Positions 6,791 to 13,309 of a stretch of DNA of 13,309 nt are shown in pieces. The stretch lies in NCBI GenBank assembly GCA_021732545.1, contig JAKFUW010000248.1, positions 1 through 13,309 on the forward strand, read 5' to 3'. The notes below the pieces were generated by a model. It was not told where the DNA came from and did not search any database. It saw nothing but the letters and a program-made list of their open reading frames with translations. How positions within the stretch are numbered: the first letter of the stretch is position 1; the number at the start of each line of letters is the position of its first letter. A program made the position numbers and the translations under genes. The DNA comes from Alphaproteobacteria bacterium (GTDB lineage Bacteria > Pseudomonadota > Alphaproteobacteria > Rickettsiales > UBA3002).

Positions 6791-6801
6791 GGGGGGGGGG
6801 G
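6791..6801. repeat. Homopolymer tract of 11 G
   Basis: Eleven G in a row on the plus strand (C on the strand of the prepilin gene), 88 bases upstream of the prepilin ATG and 40 upstream of the longer alternative start. A -10-like CATAAT (6776-6781, minus strand) lies just downstream of it. Tracts of this length slip readily during replication; they are also prone to sequencing error. No good -35 box is seen on the far side. Confidence 0.9.
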
Positions 6802-6893
6802 AGTAACAGCATACATAGTTAAGCCTTTAATGCATTTTAAATCCATATCATTATAGCAGATTTTAGGGGCAAAGCAAAACGTTATATTCCCTC
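6802..6893. other. AT-rich spacer upstream of the prepilin gene, no gene seen
   Basis: About 90 AT-rich bases between the G tract and the next palindrome. No open frame with a binding site and no RNA gene is seen. The prepilin promoter probably lies here or across the G tract, but no convincing pair of boxes can be named. The whole gene-free stretch 6704-7107 consists of the rest of repeat P2, this spacer and the palindromes at 6894 and 7024. Confidence 0.6.
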
Positions 6894-6981
6894 GTCATCG
6901 CCTGAATCGCGCTATGCGATTCTAGGGCGATCCAGCACTGGATTCCCCTATAATTTGCCTATGGCAAATTCGGGGAATGAC
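6894..6981. repeat. Palindromic repeat of a second type (copy Q)
   Basis: Begins GTCAT and ends ATGAC like the other elements but with different internal sequence. Hairpin one (6898-6930) pairs TCGCC..GAATCGC with GCGATTCTAGGGCGA; a small CCAG/CTGG pair lies between; hairpin two (6942-6978) pairs ATTCCCC..ATTTGCC with GGCAAAT..GGGGAAT. It lies in the spacer between virD4 and the prepilin gene. Confidence 0.8.
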
Positions 6982-7023
6982 GGAGAATTACAAAGCAAAT
7001 CGACCCTGTCACCCCCTTAGTCT

Positions 7024-7093
7024 GTCATGCCGCACTCGTTGCGGCATCCCCATCAAGCCAGATGGAGACCCCGCGTACCACGTGCGGGGTGAC
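7024..7093. repeat. Palindromic repeat, three-hairpin type (copy P3)
   Basis: Begins GTCATGCCGCACTCG and ends GTGCGGGGTGAC. Left hairpin ATGCCGCA/TGCGGCAT with 5-base loop, middle CCAT/ATGG, right hairpin ACCCCGC with GCGGGGT. Closely related to copy P2. It starts 14 bases after the virD4 stop in the direction of transcription, so it would form strong structure in the 3' end of the vir transcript. Confidence 0.85.
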
Positions 7094-7107
7094 ACCGTGT
7101 ATAAAAC

Positions 7108-9006
7108 TTACGCCGCAGCGGAATCAGGCGGGGGCGGCGCTTCGGCGGCTTTGGGAGTATCTTTTTTGCGCGGGTCATACGGTTCTTGAACGGGTAGTTC
7201 AATCGGCGGCAACAGGCGCTTGGTGAAGAAGCTGTCTTTATAATAGAAAATCTTTTTGCATTTAATCGGCGCGAATGATTCCACCAGAATAATTTGCTCA
7301 TCGCGCGGTAGCTGAATCACCTCTTGCGGCAACAATAATGCGCGCTGCGTTTCGGATACATGCAAGGTGCGAGCCGCAGGGTTAAAGTCGAGGAATTTGG
7401 GCTTGTTATGCGATTCTTGAACGGCGGTTTTATTGCCCACCAACTGGCTGATCATGTTCGCCGTTTCCATGTTGTTGGCCGAAAACGTCACGCGGTAATA
7501 ACAGTTGGATAAAAACGAGTTCATACCCGCTTCTTCGTAGATGCCTTTGAGCTGTTGGGTATCTTGTACAATCAAAAACAGCTTCACGCGGTATCCACGA
7601 AAATACGCGATACCCACTTGGAATTGCGGCATCTCGCCCAGTGACGGAAACTCATCGAGCATGAAAATCACGCCGTGAGGTTCATCTTTTTTGGGCATGT
7701 GCCGTGTTAAAAAGTCGGTCGCTTGCTGGTAAAATACTTTCAGCAATGGCTCCAAACGCTGTAAGTTATCAGGCGTTACGCCCACAAACACCGTCATTTT
7801 TTTCTTTTTCAAATTCTGCAAATCAAAATCGCTTGATGCCGTGGTCGTATCAATCAAAGGGTTCGCCCAGAGTTCCAAACCAGAGTTCATGGTGGAGATC
7901 ACGCCCGAGCGTTCTTTATCGGCTTTTTGCAAAAAGGCCGCGATGTTCATATAAGCAACAGGGTGAATTTTCCCGCCGATGGTATCGAGCACCACCGCCA
8001 GATTATACACCACATCGTCCGAGCGCATGGTGCGCACCACTTCGCCAAACGACGTCACTTTTTCAGGCACCGCCACCAGATATAAAATCACCCCGAGCAA
8101 TAATGAACGCGCTTCGTTCTGCCAGAATTCTTGCTCTGGCAAAATGAGGTTACAGATTTTTTGCACGTCATCCACCAACTGGCCTGGTTTTTCCGAAAGC
8201 CAATCGAGCGGGTTATAACAATGGCTCACGCCGTTGGGGTCTGCCGGGTTCCACACAAAACACGGCTGATTCATTTTTTTGAAGCGGTAGCCGCTGGTGA
8301 GTTCGTAATTTTCCATTTTAATATCGTGGCACACCACCGATTCTTCCCAGAACAGAAGGTTGGGGATTACAAAACCCACACCCTTACCCGATCCGGTTGG
8401 CGCAAAAAGCAGGATGTGTTGAAAGTCATCGCCGATCAGATAATTTCGAGCTCCGGTGCGCCCCAAAATCACGCCCTTTTTAGCGCGTAATTTGGCTTTG
8501 CGAATCATCTCTTCTGAAGCCCATTTGGCATCCCCATGAATGGATTCTTTTTTCTTGAATGGCCGAAAATCAAGCAATGGTGCGCGCATCGCAAACAGCG
8601 TGACCAGCGCCAGAAAAAACCCACCCACCGGCGGGCCATAAAATTTAGCGTAAAAATCGAAGGAACCATAAGCCGTTTTATAATAGCTGTAGGTGCGCAA
8701 ATATTGGCCCGTTAAGCGGTTGGCGGCATAATGAGGTTCCACTTGCGCCAGCCATTGGCGTGCTTTTTCACCATTATGATGCAGCGCCCAAAAGCCTTTG
8801 CTAATGGATACAGGCGATGCGAGTTGCTCGATGAATTTGCTAGGCGGTGGTGCGGGCTGACCAGAAACCCCAAGCAAATGCTGGGTTCCCAGCACGTAGC
8901 CCACAAAAATGCCTACGATAGTGGGGATAATCAGGGAGCTCAAGATAACAACCGACAAAATCGATTTGTTGAGTATCGACTCCATTTTGGGCGACATCTC
9001 AGACAT
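7108..9006 (-). CDS. virD4: Type IV secretion coupling ATPase VirD4
   Basis: Coupling protein that recruits substrates and feeds them to the secretion channel at the inner membrane. 632 residues. Membrane segments at about 15-40 and 122-142. The FtsK/TraG-like ATPase domain has Walker A APTGSGKG (202-209, Lys208), CHDIKMENYELTSGYR (226-241), CYNPLDWL (263-270), Walker B VIFMLDEFPSLG (446-457, Asp451/Glu452) and IVQDTQQLKGIYEE (479-492). The C-terminus is an acidic/Pro-rich tail ending PPPPDSAAA. Three in-frame ATGs occur in the first eight codons; the first is kept, but no strong binding site decides. It follows virB11 by 31 bases. Last gene of the cluster, as in Rickettsiales. Confidence 0.96.
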   Translation of the reverse strand: MSEMSPKMESILNKSILSVVILSSLIIPTIVGIFVGYVLGTQHLLGVSGQPAPPPSKFIEQLASPVSISKGFWALHHNGEKARQWLAQVEPHYAANRLTGQYLRTYSYYKTAYGSFDFYAKFYGPPVGGFFLALVTLFAMRAPLLDFRPFKKKESIHGDAKWASEEMIRKAKLRAKKGVILGRTGARNYLIGDDFQHILLFAPTGSGKGVGFVIPNLLFWEESVVCHDIKMENYELTSGYRFKKMNQPCFVWNPADPNGVSHCYNPLDWLSEKPGQLVDDVQKICNLILPEQEFWQNEARSLLLGVILYLVAVPEKVTSFGEVVRTMRSDDVVYNLAVVLDTIGGKIHPVAYMNIAAFLQKADKERSGVISTMNSGLELWANPLIDTTTASSDFDLQNLKKKKMTVFVGVTPDNLQRLEPLLKVFYQQATDFLTRHMPKKDEPHGVIFMLDEFPSLGEMPQFQVGIAYFRGYRVKLFLIVQDTQQLKGIYEEAGMNSFLSNCYYRVTFSANNMETANMISQLVGNKTAVQESHNKPKFLDFNPAARTLHVSETQRALLLPQEVIQLPRDEQIILVESFAPIKCKKIFYYKDSFFTKRLLPPIELPVQEPYDPRKKDTPKAAEAPPPPDSAAA

Positions 9007-9037
9007 CAGACGGCCAACCTTTTCGTATCATGGTGCG

Positions 9038-10027
9038 TTAAAATAATTCACGGAAATACACTTCCGAAACATAACGCTTGCCCTTGGGCCCACGTTTGAG
9101 TTGGATTATAACATTAACAATCGCCTGCACATAATCTTTTATTTCCTCGCGCTTGAGTCCCAGATTCGATTGCATAATCATCAAAATCAGCTGTTCAATT
9201 GCAAGTGCTGGCGAATCAGCATGTAGTGTGGTGATCGATCCTGGATGACCGGTGTTGATTGCACGCAGATAGCTGAAGGCCTCCACGCCGCGCAACTCGC
9301 CCACCACAATGCGGTCGGGGCGAAGGCGTAAGCACGCCTCGATGAGATCTTGAGTGGTGACTAGCGCACGCCCCTGCCCGCCACGTGATGCCACCAGATG
9401 CACGCGGTTAGGCAGATGATCGATGTTGATTTCGCGCGCATCTTCCACTGTTAGCACGCGTTCATCAATTGGGATTTCTTTGAGCGCTGCATTCATAAAA
9501 GTGGTTTTACCAGTCGAGGTTCCGCCGCTGACAATCACGTTGCGGCGCAATTTTACCGCCTTGCTGATAAATTCGCGGATCGCGCCTTGATCGAGCAATT
9601 TGCGCAGCATGATATCATCTTCATTTTCGTTTTTGCGCACAATGGTGCTTTCAAACGCACCGATGGCTTCATATTGCTCAAGGTTCAGGTTGATCACCGT
9701 TTGTTTACGAATCGACATTGCCACGGTGTATGGCTCGCATGCGGGTGGAAACACCACCTGAATCCGGTAGCCATCGGGCAGTGTGGCGGCAAGCAGTGGC
9801 TTTTCTTCGCTCACCATCTGGTTAGTCGATTGCGCGACCAAATGCCCCATTGAGCGCAGATGATCGAAGGTGAATTCAGGAATATCGTGATGTTCCATTT
9901 CGCCAAAGCGCTCCACCCAGATTTCACCGGGGCGGTTGATGGAAATCTCCGTGATGCCTTCTTGCTCAAAAAAGGTGTGCAAGGGACCAAGGAAAGTTTC
10001 TAATGCGACAATGCTTCCACGACTCAT
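9038..10027 (-). CDS. virB11: Type IV secretion ATPase VirB11
   Basis: Hexameric traffic ATPase on the cytoplasmic face of the secretion channel. 329 residues. The N-terminal domain (about 1-130) includes ITEISINRPGEIWVER (25-40) and LPDGYRIQVVFPP (83-95). The C-terminal RecA-like domain has Walker A GGTSTGKTT (168-176), the Asp box RVLTVEDAREI (190-200), Walker B RIVVGELRG (239-247) and the His box GHPGSITTLHAD (260-271). No key residue is missing. The start has only a weak GAGTAGAG upstream, which belongs to the arm of the palindromic element that fills the virB10/virB11 spacer. Confidence 0.97.
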   Translation of the reverse strand: MSRGSIVALETFLGPLHTFFEQEGITEISINRPGEIWVERFGEMEHHDIPEFTFDHLRSMGHLVAQSTNQMVSEEKPLLAATLPDGYRIQVVFPPACEPYTVAMSIRKQTVINLNLEQYEAIGAFESTIVRKNENEDDIMLRKLLDQGAIREFISKAVKLRRNVIVSGGTSTGKTTFMNAALKEIPIDERVLTVEDAREINIDHLPNRVHLVASRGGQGRALVTTQDLIEACLRLRPDRIVVGELRGVEAFSYLRAINTGHPGSITTLHADSPALAIEQLILMIMQSNLGLKREEIKDYVQAIVNVIIQLKRGPKGKRYVSEVYFRELF

Positions 10028-10033
10028 ATATAA

Positions 10034-10153
10034 AACTCTACTCTGGCTTCAAATCTGCGCAGCATCGGAGCTTCTCTCGAAAGAACAGGTATGTTAAATA
10101 CACTTATTTTTCTCACTCTCCGCTGCTGCGCGCTTTTTTGCCAGAGCGAGTTT
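10034..10153. repeat. Long palindromic element, copy 1 (virB10/virB11 spacer)
   Basis: Arms of about 37 bases (10034-10070 and 10118-10153) are inverted copies of each other: both read AACTC, CTCTGGC, a short A-rich run, GCGCAGCA and CGGAG in that order, with a few mismatches. The 47-base centre contains TATGTTAAATA. The same arms and centre occur at 11372-11644; right arms differ at about 3 of 46 positions and left arms share 28 identical bases. The size and structure resemble Rickettsia palindromic elements, but identity with a named family is not shown. Confidence 0.9.
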
Positions 10154-10174
10154 CTAGAAGTCCCGATATTTAAT

Positions 10175-11371
10175 TTAATTGATTATGTTGGTTCCTGCAA
10201 ATTGAGATGGAAAAATTAGATCACGATTAACAAAAACATTCACAGGTGTGCCCTGATCAACCAGAATGGTGGGTTGCACGTTGATGAAACGACGCAGATA
10301 CCCTTCTGCCACTCCGCCCAATGTTTCACTGGCGTCAATCGTCGCTTGGCTGGTTGCATTGCCACTCGATGTACTACTGCCATCGGAATTCGTGGTAGTA
10401 CTGCTCGATTCACCACCATTGACTTCATCCGCGGCCAGCGCCACCGCAATCGTAACTACACTGGTGAGCAAAGCGCGCGAAAAAATCTCAAGAAACCGTG
10501 TATCCACCTGCCCTGCAACCCCCGCTTGACCAATCTGATCAACCAACGGCGAATTGATCATAATATCCACACCATCCGGGCGGATCAATCGCGTCCACAC
10601 CACATAGACCCGCTTTTGCCCACCTAAAACGGATGCGTTGTAAGTACCGATCAAACGTGATCCTTTGGGAATAATCCGATAATCGCCTGCTTCGGGAAAA
10701 ATATCACGCGATACAATCGCGCGGATGGCACCCGGAAGATCGGTATTGATCGCGGTTTCGAGCACTGCATGAATTAGTTTACCTTCTGCCACGACCGCGC
10801 GTAAATTACCGATATGGGTGGCCACCACTTTATTTGCCTTAGAATTGGATCGATAAACACCATTGGCAAATGCAAGGTTAGCATCAGAGATTTCGCCATC
10901 ACCTTCATCGCCACCTAAATCAGGCAATAATCCACCCGAAGAACCCGAAACCACTATGCCTGAACGCCGCCGCTGGCGTAGCAATTCGTTGGTCGGGCCA
11001 TCGTCTTTAGGGTCGATCACCGGTGTTTCACCGGTTGGGATTTCGGGTGGAATAAAGGTTGGCGGTGGCGGAGGAGTGATGTCTGCTGATAAATCAGGAA
11101 TATCAGGCGCTTCCGCTTCCGACGCGATCTCCACATCGAGCTTTTCTTCTTCTTGCTCTGGCTTATCTTCCAATACAAAAAGGTTGAACGCCAAAAACGT
11201 AATTGCCACAATAATCAAACCTAAAACAATAAACACTCGGCTGGGCGCAGCTGCCACTGCTGGAACGCTCGAGTCAAATGCTTGACCTGCGTCATTACCG
11301 TTATTTGCGAACGGATCGGAAAAACCATCATCATCCATGGGTGGAGGGGGCGGATTGTTTGAACTGCTCAT
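10175..11371 (-). CDS. virB10: Type IV secretion core component VirB10
   Basis: Spans inner membrane, periplasm and outer-membrane pore of the secretion channel. 398 residues. A cytoplasmic N-terminus with PPPPP (7-11), one membrane segment at about 45-66, an acidic stretch (EQEEEKLDVEIASEAE), a Pro-rich periplasmic linker (TPPPPPTFIPPEIP, 99-112), then the TrbI/VirB10 domain from about 165 to the end. Within it are LIHAVLETAINTDLPGAIRA (199-218), the predicted antenna region about 298-360 with a Ser/Thr-rich loop (323-340), and the conserved end DQGTPVNVFVNRDLIFP (372-388). The start ATG has AGGGG (11379-11383, minus strand) at seven bases. Palindromic elements lie directly before and after the gene, breaking the otherwise tight spacing. 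Confidence 0.96.
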   Translation of the reverse strand: MSSSNNPPPPPMDDDGFSDPFANNGNDAGQAFDSSVPAVAAAPSRVFIVLGLIIVAITFLAFNLFVLEDKPEQEEEKLDVEIASEAEAPDIPDLSADITPPPPPTFIPPEIPTGETPVIDPKDDGPTNELLRQRRRSGIVVSGSSGGLLPDLGGDEGDGEISDANLAFANGVYRSNSKANKVVATHIGNLRAVVAEGKLIHAVLETAINTDLPGAIRAIVSRDIFPEAGDYRIIPKGSRLIGTYNASVLGGQKRVYVVWTRLIRPDGVDIMINSPLVDQIGQAGVAGQVDTRFLEIFSRALLTSVVTIAVALAADEVNGGESSSTTTNSDGSSTSSGNATSQATIDASETLGGVAEGYLRRFINVQPTILVDQGTPVNVFVNRDLIFPSQFAGTNIIN

Positions 11372-11378
11372 ATGGCTA

Positions 11379-11383
11379 CCCCT
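11379..11383 (-). promoter_or_regulatory. virB10 ribosome binding site inside palindrome arm
   Basis: AGGGG on the minus strand, seven bases before the virB10 ATG. Its last two G continue into the 9-base outermost pair of the surrounding palindrome, so folding of the RNA would partly cover it. Confidence 0.65.
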
Positions 11384-11453
11384 ATAAACTCTACTCTGGC
11401 TTCAAATCTGCGCAACATGGAGCCTCTTTTGAAAACATCCTGTATGTTGAATA

Positions 11454-11503
11454 TATAGTCATTCCAAGAAAAAAAGGGATATTTTTTTCTTGGAATGACT
11501 ATA
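11454..11503. repeat. Perfect 22-bp hairpin nested in copy 2
   Basis: TATAGTCATTCCAAG followed by seven A pairs without mismatch with seven T followed by CTTGGAATGACTATA across a 6-base loop (GGGATA, 11476-11481). It belongs to the segment missing from copy 1. Read in either direction the stem ends in a run of seven T, so it could also act as a terminator-like structure, but the run lies inside the stem. Confidence 0.92.
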
Positions 11504-11513
11504 ATCATATGTT

Positions 11514-11581
11514 TTATAGTACTTTTATCCAAATAATTTTTACACATGAAGTGTGTAAAATTTATTTGGAAGCACTATATT
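11514..11581. repeat. Second nested hairpin with related ends
   Basis: An imperfect hairpin with arms of about 30 bases: ATAGTACTT...CCAAATAA...TTTTACACA pairs with TGTGTAAAA...TTATTTGGAAGCACTAT around a 5-base loop. It begins TATAGT and ends ACTATA with CCAA/TTGG inside, as in the hairpin just before it, so the two look like members of one small palindrome family placed in tandem. Confidence 0.85.
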
Positions 11582-11655
11582 TAATTTTCTCATTCTCCGC
11601 CGCTGCGCGATTTTTTGCCAGAGCGAGTTTTTAAAGGTAGCCATTACATCGCCTG

Positions 11656-12609
11656 CTAATTAACTAAATTTTCATTATAAACCATCACATTGGCACCGCC
11701 ACGACGAATAGCAAAACGTGGTGCAATCATGGATATCACCGCCTCACCATTCGGATTGAAGTTCGGTTGCACTGGAGTTTCACGGCCATCAGAGCTCATG
11801 ACAAAAAACTGTGGAGGATTGCCGGTACCCGCGCCAAAAGTAAAATAGGTAGCATTACCGTCATCGTAAATCTTAAGAGGTGCGGCATCCGTTGGGCCCG
11901 TGAAGGTATAATTGTAATTCAGTCCTCCCGCACTTGCCGAACTCGAAGCGCGCGGCGCCTCGCCTGTTAACAACGAAGGCGATGGAAGTGAGCGTGTGGG
12001 AACAGAAGGTTCTGAAATAACAGGAGGTATAGGAGCAGGAATTGTAGCTTGCGCGGCTTGCGCAGGCACGGGAGCGGGTATCGGGGATTCTGGAATCGGC
12101 GCTTGCACTGCAACAGAGGCAACAGGTGCTGCGGCCTGAGCAGGAGTACCCACCACCGATGCACCCGTTGCGTCGGTATAGATCGCAGGTATTTGACCAC
12201 CTGGTTGGTCTTCCGGATAGAAGAATCGCACCACATAGACCAGCTCTTCATTGGGCTGCAAAGGCTGCTGGCCGCTGGCGCGCAAATCGAATTGGTAAGC
12301 GCGCTTATTAGTGACCACCGTCATATTGGTATTCGCATTTTCTTCCAGCGCTTTGATAAATAAACGCCGCCCAGAGGGAATCACCTGCCAACCAATCCGG
12401 TCGCCAACCGATACCGTTTTAATCGATTCATTCTTGGCAAATTCAATGTTAGATTGATAGCCATAATGAGTGAGAATGGTAAACACGTCATTTTCACTGT
12501 AGACAAAGGTTTTAACGCGGCTATCCGTAGTAATCGGCACGCCACTTTGCGCCATCAACGGCGAAAAGAACACGAGATATACCAGCACCCCTAAAAGCCA
12601 TTTCATCAT
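11656..12609 (-). CDS. virB9: Type IV secretion core component VirB9
   Basis: Outer-membrane layer of the core complex, partner of VirB10 and VirB7. 317 residues. Signal peptide at 1-20 with likely cleavage after LMA (residue 20). The N-terminal domain has TDSRVKTFVYSENDVFTI (28-45), VGDRIGWQVIPSGRRLFIKA (68-87) and TNMTVVTNKRAYQFDL (94-109). A long Ala/Pro/Ile linker (about 153-218, repeats like PIPESPIPAP and PAPIPP) leads to the C-terminal domain: LNYNYTFTG (230-238), PLKIYDDGNATYFTF (244-258), PQFFVMSSDGRE (266-277) and a conserved end. The ATG overlaps the virB8 stop as ATGA; a second ATG follows at once. The Pro-rich linker is long for a VirB9 and may be variable between strains. Confidence 0.95.
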   Translation of the reverse strand: MMKWLLGVLVYLVFFSPLMAQSGVPITTDSRVKTFVYSENDVFTILTHYGYQSNIEFAKNESIKTVSVGDRIGWQVIPSGRRLFIKALEENANTNMTVVTNKRAYQFDLRASGQQPLQPNEELVYVVRFFYPEDQPGGQIPAIYTDATGASVVGTPAQAAAPVASVAVQAPIPESPIPAPVPAQAAQATIPAPIPPVISEPSVPTRSLPSPSLLTGEAPRASSSASAGGLNYNYTFTGPTDAAPLKIYDDGNATYFTFGAGTGNPPQFFVMSSDGRETPVQPNFNPNGEAVISMIAPRFAIRRGGANVMVYNENLVN

Positions 12610-13309
12610 TTGATCACCTCACGTTCGAGCGTGTAATTGGTCACCAAAAAACCAATCGGGTTGATGAAGCGCTCTTCTTCATTGAGGTTCAAATTGGAAT
12701 ATTGAAAGGTAATGGTCACGATGCTGTGATAATCAATCGGCGCAGGGAACCTGCGACTGATATCGGTTAGCAACACTCGCGCTTGCGCGACTTTTTCAAC
12801 CAGCATTCGATCTTCATCGCGATCGATAAAACTGATATTTTTAAATTTCACCAAGCGCTGGCCATCGGCGCGTAAAATTGCCGCCGCACTCTCAGGATTG
12901 GCTTCGCTGACCGAGCGCTGATATTGACCGAATGTGAAGCGGTCGCTCATCACGCGAATGATATTATAATTATATTTAAACACCTGAGGAATATAGGTTT
13001 CGCGCGCGCGGATATATTGCGCCACAAAGAACCGGTCGATCGCCTCGTTTGAGGTGAATTCCGTGCGAGTGACAGGGTCAACCCGCTCGACAATGCCTGA
13101 TTTTTCATCGATCTGGATCACGAAAGGCTCCACCGATTTATAAGGGGTCAGCCACATCACCGTAAACACCGCGCCCGCCGAAAATAACAGCGCAAGCAAG
13201 GTGGTAGCCGCCAGCACATCGCGTTGCTGGCGCACATATTCGTATTTATCCTTATACCAGTTATTACTATAATCGATAGCAGACTGGCTCTTTTTCTTGA
13301 ATACCACGC
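12606..13309 (-). CDS. virB8: Type IV secretion inner-membrane protein VirB8 (start at or beyond window edge)
   Basis: Bitopic assembly factor of the secretion channel. 233 residues are visible from a GTG at 13307, close to the normal family length, so little or nothing is missing; the true start may be that GTG or a codon just outside. A cytoplasmic N-terminus with NNWYKDKYEYVRQQRD (15-30), one membrane segment at about 31-53, then the periplasmic NTF2-like domain: PYKSVEPFVIQIDEKSG (55-71), FVAQYIRARETY (94-105), RLVKFKNISF (151-160) and the end ERFINPIGFLVTNYTLERE (212-230). Coupled to virB9 by ATGA; no room for virB7 between them. Confidence 0.94.
   Translation of the reverse strand, partial: VVFKKKSQSAIDYSNNWYKDKYEYVRQQRDVLAATTLLALLFSAGAVFTVMWLTPYKSVEPFVIQIDEKSGIVERVDPVTRTEFTSNEAIDRFFVAQYIRARETYIPQVFKYNYNIIRVMSDRFTFGQYQRSVSEANPESAAAILRADGQRLVKFKNISFIDRDEDRMLVEKVAQARVLLTDISRRFPAPIDYHSIVTITFQYSNLNLNEEERFINPIGFLVTNYTLEREVIK

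Larger units (their letters stand above)
11372..11644. repeat. Long palindromic element, copy 2, with nested insertion (virB9/virB10 spacer)
   Basis: The arms (11372-11422 and 11595-11644) match those of copy 1 and extend further outward to a perfect ATGGCTACC / GGTAGCCAT pair. The centre keeps the copy 1 bases up to TATGTTGAATA and resumes at TTTAATTTTCTCATT; about 120 bases in between are absent from copy 1 and hold two separate hairpins. The outer arm contains most of the virB10 ribosome binding site (11379-11383). The element fills nearly the whole 284-base spacer; no gene is seen in it. Confidence 0.9.

Noticed and set aside
5450..7093. CRISPR array
   Set aside because: The repeats are few, differ from one another, are irregularly spaced and are each self-complementary over their full length; no cas genes are present.
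7704..8147. A 147-codon plus-strand frame inside virD4
   Set aside because: It is the complement of the virD4 coding sequence, with no family features or start signals; virD4 is clearly the real gene.
11278..11634. A 118-codon plus-strand frame across the virB10 start and the virB9/virB10 spacer
   Set aside because: It runs antisense to the virB10 start and through the palindromes, has no convincing ribosome binding site and its sequence is a translation of the repeat arms.

Overview
The window reads as a piece of an alphaproteobacterial chromosome with middling G+C (by eye near half; not computed). Three things point to the Rickettsiales or a close relative. The gene order virB8-virB9-virB10-virB11-virD4 is that of the rickettsial (rvh-type) type IV secretion system. 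Palindromic elements of RPE-like size sit between the vir genes. The prepilin is of a type I associate with this group. The intact aroQ and thiSG genes and the G+C level do not fit a strongly reduced intracellular genome, so an early-branching or less reduced member is more likely. This placement is inference.

Layout. (1) 1-2699, plus strand: the C-terminal part of polyphosphate kinase (ppk, cut by the window edge), coupled through TGATG to an exopolyphosphatase (ppx). (2) 2558-4380, minus strand: a tight operon aroQ - glycerophosphodiester phosphodiesterase - aat. The 3' end of aat overlaps the 3' end of ppx by 142 bp, tail to tail. (3) 4381-4439: a short divergent control region. (4) 4440-5409, plus strand: thiS-thiG, overlapping, for the thiazole half of thiamine. 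(5) 5410-7107: an accessory-looking stretch with a small secreted His/Gly/Tyr-rich protein and a type IV prepilin-like protein (both minus strand). It also holds four multi-hairpin palindromic repeats, an 11-G tract and a terminator/promoter-like hairpin. (6) 7108-13309, minus strand: the type IV secretion genes virB8, virB9, virB10, virB11 and virD4, read from the right edge leftward.

How the genes work together. Ppk and Ppx make and break polyphosphate. ThiS carries sulfur to ThiG for thiazole synthesis. VirB8/B9/B10 are inner-membrane and core-complex parts of the secretion channel, VirB11 is its hexameric ATPase and VirD4 the coupling ATPase that recruits substrates.

The most unusual structure is in the vir cluster. 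Two copies of one long palindromic element fill the virB9/virB10 and virB10/virB11 spacers. Their arms contain, or abut, the ribosome binding sites of virB10 and virB11. The virB9/virB10 copy has been opened at its centre by two further hairpins that share TATAGT/ACTATA ends, giving a nested set of mobile-looking palindromes. A second point of interest is the prepilin gene, whose start codon is supplied by the edge of a dispersed palindrome, with a poly-C tract (coding strand) just upstream.
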